Assembly: GCA_040902655.1 (NCBI GenBank)
Contig: JBBDWV010000014.1
Coordinates: forward strand, 96,952-160,951
Origin: Mycobacteriales bacterium
GTDB lineage: Bacteria; Actinomycetota; Actinomycetes; Mycobacteriales; SCTD01
DNA: 64,000 nt
Reading direction: 5' to 3'
In this document: positions 57,457 through 64,000 of the stretch, one piece after another
Numbering within the stretch: position 1 is the stretch's first letter
Layout of the letters: each line of letters starts with the position of its first letter
Made by a program: the position numbers and the translations under genes
The notes under the pieces: model-generated
What the model was told of the DNA's origin: nothing
The model's input: only the letters and a program-made list of their open reading frames with translations
The model's database searches: none

Positions 57457-59688
57457 ATGCGCCTGACGCGCCGCGCGACCCTGCTGTCCGTCGCCGCCCT
57501 GCTCGCCTCACCCGCCCTCGTCCACGCCTCCGCACCGACCGGTGTGGCGCCGTCGACGGGCACGGCGGTCCAGCCGAGCCCCCCTGCCTTCCAGCCCTGG
57601 CTGGAGCAGCACCTGACCGGGGTGCCCGCCGACACCGTCCTGCGCGTGATGGTGCGCGGCACGTCGATCGACGCCGCCGTCGCCGCGACCGAGGCCGTCG
57701 GCCTGCAGGTCCAGCAGCGCTGGGCCCTGGTGGACATCGCCGTCGGCGTCGGCACCCCGGTGCAGGTGCAGGCGCTGCGGGAGCAGCCCGGCGTGCTGTA
57801 CGTCGAGGGCGACACGCCGCTGTCCTACGACCTGCAGACCGCGCACGCCGCTACCCGCGCGGACGAGGCGTTCACCACCTACACGGCTCCGGACGGCAGC
57901 CCCGTCGACGGCACCGGCGTCACCATCGCCGTCATCGACTCCGGCATCGACGGCACCCACCCGTTCTTCGGCGAGGACGGCCGCAGCAAGGTCGTGCAGA
58001 ACCGCAAGAACGCCTGCGGCATCACGTTCGTCCCGAGCACGAACAGCACCTGCTTCCAGCAGGTGCCCAGCAACGACACGGACACGATCTCGGTCGGCGG
58101 CCACGGGACCCACGTCGCGGGCATCGCGGCCGGCACGCCGGTCGCCACCACCTCGCCCGCGGGCACCGAGCTGCGCGGCTCCGGCTCGGGCGCCACGCTC
58201 GTCGGGCTGTCGGTCGGTGCCGCCATCGGCCTGCTGGACGCGGCGGCCGCGCAGAACTGGGTGCTGGAGCATCAGCAGAACCCCTGCCGGCCCGCGGCCG
58301 ACCAGACCCCCTCCGACGTCGACCCGGACTGCCCTCCGATCCGCGTGACCAACCACTCCTACGGCCCGGCCACGCCGCGCGAGGGTGGCAACACCTTCGA
58401 CGAGAACAGCGCCGCGGTGCAGATCCAGCGGGCGCTCGTCGACAAGGGCGTCGTCGCGGTCTGGGCGGCCGGCAACTCCGGCGGCGACGGGAAGATCGCG
58501 ACCACCAACCCGCCGGCCATGGACCCCACCGGTGGCGTCCTCATGGTCGCCAGCTACGACGACGGCCAGACGGGCGACCCGGACAACGCACTGTCGGGCT
58601 TCAGCTCCCGCGGCGCGGCCGGCAAGCACGAGACCTACCCCGACCTGGCCGCGCCGGGCGACAAGATCACCTCGGCCTGTCGCCGCTCGCTGGTGATCTG
58701 CCAGGGCGCGCCGTCGTTCGACGGGGGCGACTACCAGACCATCAGCGGGACGTCGATGGCCTCGCCGTACGTCGCGGGTGTCGTCGCCCAGCTGCTCGAG
58801 GCGGACCCTGCCCTGACGCCGGCCGAGGTCGAGGACATCCTCGAGGACTCCGCCCACAAGTTCACCGCCGGAGCGCCGTACGAGAGCGACCCGCGCGACC
58901 CCGACGGCACCACCACCTCCTTCGACAAGGGCCACGGCCTGGTGGACGTGCTCGCCGCCGTCGGCGCCGTCCAGGGCGCGGAGGTGGCCGAGCAGGAGCC
59001 GGCCGCCCCGCTGGAGCCGCGCTGCGGCGACGGCACCGCGCTGGTGGCCGACCCGGCCGGCGACGCGGCCGCCCCGGTGACCGGCATCCCCGCCCCGGGC
59101 CAGGACCTCACCCAGCTCGACTTCGCCGCCGTCGAGGGCGGCCTGGCCGTCACCGCCGTCTATGCCGACCTGTCCGTGACCCCGGTCGCCGGCAGCACCA
59201 CGACCAACCACTACGTCACGTGGGTGAGCAGCGACGGCGTGCGCTACGCGGTCTGGCACAACGAGCCGGGCGGGAACTACGTGGTCGGCGAGTTCGACGC
59301 GACGCGCAACCGGCTGGTCGCCGGCACGACGGCCCCGGTGGAGGGCACCTTCACCGCGGGCAAGGGCGGCACGATCTCCTGGATCGTCCCGCTCGAGCTG
59401 GTCGGCAGCCCGGCCATCCCGGTCGACCAGACGACCGACCCGGACGCCGTGCCCGCCGTGAGCGACTCCTACGGCCTGGTCACCGCCGGCCTGGGCGCGT
59501 TCGGCAGCGGGCTGGTCTACGTCGCGGCGGTCGACCGCGCGCCCGACGGCGGCGCCACCCCCGCGTGGTCGGTCTGCAACAGCGACCCCGTCCTCGACGG
59601 GTCCGACGAGGAGCCGCCGGCGCAGGAGTGCACCCGGCCCAACGGCAAGCCGTGCAAGGGCAAGGGCAAGAACCCCGGCAACCGCTAG
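57457..59688 (+). CDS. Secreted S8 family serine peptidase (subtilase)
   Basis: 743 residues from ATG 57457. Signal peptide 1-24 (RRATLLSVAALLASPALVHA). A short pro-region (about 40-135) precedes the subtilase domain with D161 (AVIDSGIDGTHP), H216 (GGHGTHVAGIAAG), oxyanion N340 (VWAAGNSGG) and S433 (SGTSMASPYVAG). The C-terminal domain of about 220 residues ends in Cys-containing Lys/Gly-rich [11 protein letters not shown]. Family members are secreted proteases. The gene is inserted between guaA and guaB3 on the opposite strand; the 3' end overlaps guaB3 by 4 bp. Confidence 0.94.
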   Translation: MRLTRRATLLSVAALLASPALVHASAPTGVAPSTGTAVQPSPPAFQPWLEQHLTGVPADTVLRVMVRGTSIDAAVAATEAVGLQVQQRWALVDIAVGVGTPVQVQALREQPGVLYVEGDTPLSYDLQTAHAATRADEAFTTYTAPDGSPVDGTGVTIAVIDSGIDGTHPFFGEDGRSKVVQNRKNACGITFVPSTNSTCFQQVPSNDTDTISVGGHGTHVAGIAAGTPVATTSPAGTELRGSGSGATLVGLSVGAAIGLLDAAAAQNWVLEHQQNPCRPAADQTPSDVDPDCPPIRVTNHSYGPATPREGGNTFDENSAAVQIQRALVDKGVVAVWAAGNSGGDGKIATTNPPAMDPTGGVLMVASYDDGQTGDPDNALSGFSSRGAAGKHETYPDLAAPGDKITSACRRSLVICQGAPSFDGGDYQTISGTSMASPYVAGVVAQLLEADPALTPAEVEDILEDSAHKFTAGAPYESDPRDPDGTTTSFDKGHGLVDVLAAVGAVQGAEVAEQEPAAPLEPRCGDGTALVADPAGDAAAPVTGIPAPGQDLTQLDFAAVEGGLAVTAVYADLSVTPVAGSTTTNHYVTWVSSDGVRYAVWHNEPGGNYVVGEFDATRNRLVAGTTAPVEGTFTAGKGGTISWIVPLELVGSPAIPVDQTTDPDAVPAVSDSYGLVTAGLGAFGSGLVYVAAVDRAPDGGATPAWSVCNSDPVLDGSDEEPPAQECTRPNGKPCKGKGKNPGNR

Positions 59689-60850
59689 GCGCCCATCCCC
59701 CGAGACTGAGCGCGCTGCAGGCTCTTGCCCTCCGTCGTCACGGTCGGCGCCACCATGACCTCGACCTTCTGGAACTCCTTGATCGAGCTGTAGCCGGTCA
59801 TGGCCATCGCCCGGCGCAGCCCGCCGAACAGGTTGGTGGTGCCCTCGTCGGTGCGCGCCGGGCCGACCAGCACCTCCTCCATCGTGCCGACCGGCTGCAG
59901 GCTCACCCGGGTGCCGCGCGGGAGCTCGGGATGGTAGGAGCCGTGCCCCCAGTGCCAGCCGCGACCGGGCGCATCGCTCGCGCGCGCGAGCGGGCTGCCC
60001 ATCATCACGGCGTCGGCGCCGCAGGCGATCGCCTTGGCGACGTCACCGCCTGTCCGCATGCCGCCGTCGGCGATGACGTGGACGTAGCGGCCGCCGGACT
60101 CGTCGAGGTAGTCACGGCGGGCGCCGGCCGCGTCGGCGACGGAGGTCGCCATCGGCACCCCGAGGCCGAGCACGCCGCGGGTGGTGTTCGCCTGACCCGA
60201 GCCGACACCGACGAGGATCCCGGCGGCTCCGGTCCGCATCAGGTGCAGCGCCGACTGGTAGGTGGCGCAGCCGCCGACCAGCACCGGCACGTCGAGGTCG
60301 GCGATGAAGCGCTTGAGGTTCAGCGGCTCCGAGCGTGAGGAGACGTGCTCGGCCGACACGACCGTGCCCTGGATGACGAACAGGTCGACGCCGCTGTCGA
60401 GCACCGTCTGCGCGAACTGCACGGTGCGCTGCGGCGTGAGCGAGGCCGCCGCCGTGACGCCGGCCTCGCGGATCTGCTTGACCCGCGCCGTGATCAGGTC
60501 GGGCTTGATCGGCTCGGCGTAGATCTCCTGCATCCGTGTCGTCGCCCGCTCCTCGGGCAGCGACGCGATCTCGGCCAGCAGCGGCTCCGGCTCGTCGTAC
60601 CGCGTCCACAGACCCTCGAGGTTCAACACCCCGAGGCCGCCGAGCTCGCCGATCCGGATAGCCGTGGCGGGCGACACGACGCCGTCCATCGCGCTGGCGA
60701 CCAGCGGCAGCTCAAAGCGGTAGGCGTCGATCTCCCACGCGAGCGAGACATCCTCGGGGTCACGCGTGCGGCGCGAGGGGACGATCGCGATCTCGTCGAA
60801 GCCGTACGCCCGGCGGCCGCTCTTGCCGATCCCGATCTCGATCTCGGCCA

Positions 60851-60851
<1 letters not shown>
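59685..60851 (-). CDS. GuaB3 family IMP dehydrogenase-related protein
   Basis: 388 residues from ATG 60851. TIM-barrel IMPDH family without CBS domains. [20 protein letters not shown] is the GuaB3 N-terminus. In the active-site loop, [20 protein letters not shown] (positions 214-233) aligns with GxGPGSICTTR of GuaB, so the catalytic Cys is replaced by N222. It therefore probably lacks classical IMPDH activity, as in mycobacterial GuaB3. Coupled to guaB by an ATGA overlap. Confidence 0.9.
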
Positions 60852-63550
<2,699 letters not shown>

Positions 63551-64000
63551 CTAGCCGCCGCTGCGCCCCTTTGTGCGCACCGGCGACGTGCGCTGGGGCT
63601 GCCCCGGCGTCGCGTCCGGCTTTGCGTCGGGCTTGTCGTCGGGCTTCGCGTCGGGCTCGGCGGCGGGCTTCGCGTCCGGCTTGTCGTCCGGCTTCGCGTC
63701 CGGCTTGGCATCGGGCTTCGCCGGCTTCGTGTCGGGCTTCGGCCGCTCGGACGCAGGCGCGGGAGCCGGCTGGGCGGACGCCTCGTCGGCACGCCTCCGC
63801 AGCTCGGCGAGCCGCTGCGCCAGCGGGTCGGCATCGGCCGGCAGCACCTCGGCCAGCCGGCGCTCGGCGGTGTCGAGCCGGGCGCGGGCGGCGGCCGTGC
63901 GACCGTCCGCCAGCAGCGCCTCGGCGGCGTCGAGCAGTGCAGTCACCTGCCGGGCGGCGGCCTGCGAGCGGGCGACGGCCGCGGCCGTCGAACCGGGAGC
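63551..64000 (-). CDS. Helical protein with Lys-Pro-Asp-Ala repeat tail, 5' end cut by the window
   Basis: Open to the window edge; the frame upstream of the GTG at 63946 also stays open and coding-like (GSTAAAVARSQAAARQ), so the gene is probably truncated here. Residues before the tail form amphipathic helices (LLDAAEALLADGRTAAARARL and RRLAEVLPADADPLAQRL). From about 63740 down the sequence becomes repeats of KPDA/KPDD (12-bp units), ending TSPVRTKGRSGG. I do not recognise the family. Its place upstream of guaB, where anti-sigma factor RsdA lies in mycobacteria, makes a link to sigma regulation possible but unproven. Confidence 0.7.
   Translation of the reverse strand, partial: APGSTAAAVARSQAAARQVTALLDAAEALLADGRTAAARARLDTAERRLAEVLPADADPLAQRLAELRRRADEASAQPAPAPASERPKPDTKPAKPDAKPDAKPDDKPDAKPAAEPDAKPDDKPDAKPDATPGQPQRTSPVRTKGRSGG

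Overview
The window is about 64 kb of a very GC-rich (roughly 70-75%) chromosome with GTG/TTG starts, ATGA/GTGA stop-start overlaps and strong GC3 bias. Gene content points to a free-living aerobic actinobacterium: monomeric NADP-isocitrate dehydrogenase, actinobacterial SdhCDAB, GuaB next to GuaB3, acVLRF1, DUF3017, DUF6350 and DUF2505 proteins, SCO4848-type membrane protein, PASTA-less Ser/Thr kinase. The order of housekeeping genes (sdh, SCO4848-like protein/D-Ala-D-Ala carboxypeptidase, mdh/DUF3017/folD, purH/purN, sucDC, pcrA, guaA, guaB3/guaB) is that of the conserved core of Streptomyces-like chromosomes. I cannot place it below order level; Geodermatophilales/Frankiales-like lineages are plausible.

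Layout. 1-9 kb: a truncated glutamate-cysteine-ligase-like gene, an 830-bp spacer, a B12-dependent mutase large subunit, a membrane Ser/Thr kinase and the sdhCDAB operon. 9-20 kb: carboxypeptidase, YihY membrane protein, trpS with a 2'-5' RNA ligase-like gene, a geranylgeranyl-reductase-like flavoprotein, a CBS/CNNM membrane protein, an MFS transporter, icd and mdh. 20-31.7 kb: DUF3017, an FHA regulator, folD, acetyltransferase and PaiB-like gene, a VapBC toxin-antitoxin pair, then the long leftward sucC-sucD-DUF6350...purN-purH group, interrupted by two small membrane-protein genes. 31.8-43.8 kb: secreted and cell-wall proteins (an LPATG-anchored S15-like hydrolase, an M23 peptidase behind a structured leader, an HELLH metalloprotease with three C-terminal repeats), the mutase B12 subunit, pcrA, a PIG-L deacetylase, a UbiA prenyltransferase, ogt and acVLRF1. 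44.4-53.5 kb: accessory metabolism, with two divergent polyhydroxyalkanoate synthases, a phasin-like gene, several alpha/beta hydrolases, and an esterase plus Baeyer-Villiger monooxygenase operon with a GntR regulator. 53.5-55.8 kb: a lower-GC type II restriction-modification pair abutting guaA. 55.8-64 kb: guaA, a secreted subtilase, guaB3 and a guaB gene carrying a full-length intein, then the end of a Lys/Pro/Asp-repeat protein.

How the parts work together. Central carbon metabolism is well covered (Icd, SucCD, SdhCDAB, Mdh, and a B12 mutase that would deliver succinyl-CoA), with purine synthesis (PurN, PurH, FolD, GuaA, GuaB, GuaB3) threaded through it. The 44-53 kb block looks like carbon storage plus ketone/ester catabolism: the monooxygenase would turn a ketone into an ester and the co-transcribed esterase would split it, under a promoter that carries a perfect CRP-type palindrome.

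Most notable items: the intein inserted directly before the catalytic loop of GuaB; a 56-bp perfect palindrome present twice with its central 8 bases inverted; a leader RNA upstream of the M23 peptidase with two mutually exclusive helices; a restriction-modification unit joined to the guaA stop codon; the CRP-type operator and promoter-internal palindrome of the monooxygenase operon; probable CTG starts; and a 152-base overlap between the phasin-like gene and phaC. I saw no tRNA, rRNA, CRISPR array, insertion sequence or prophage.
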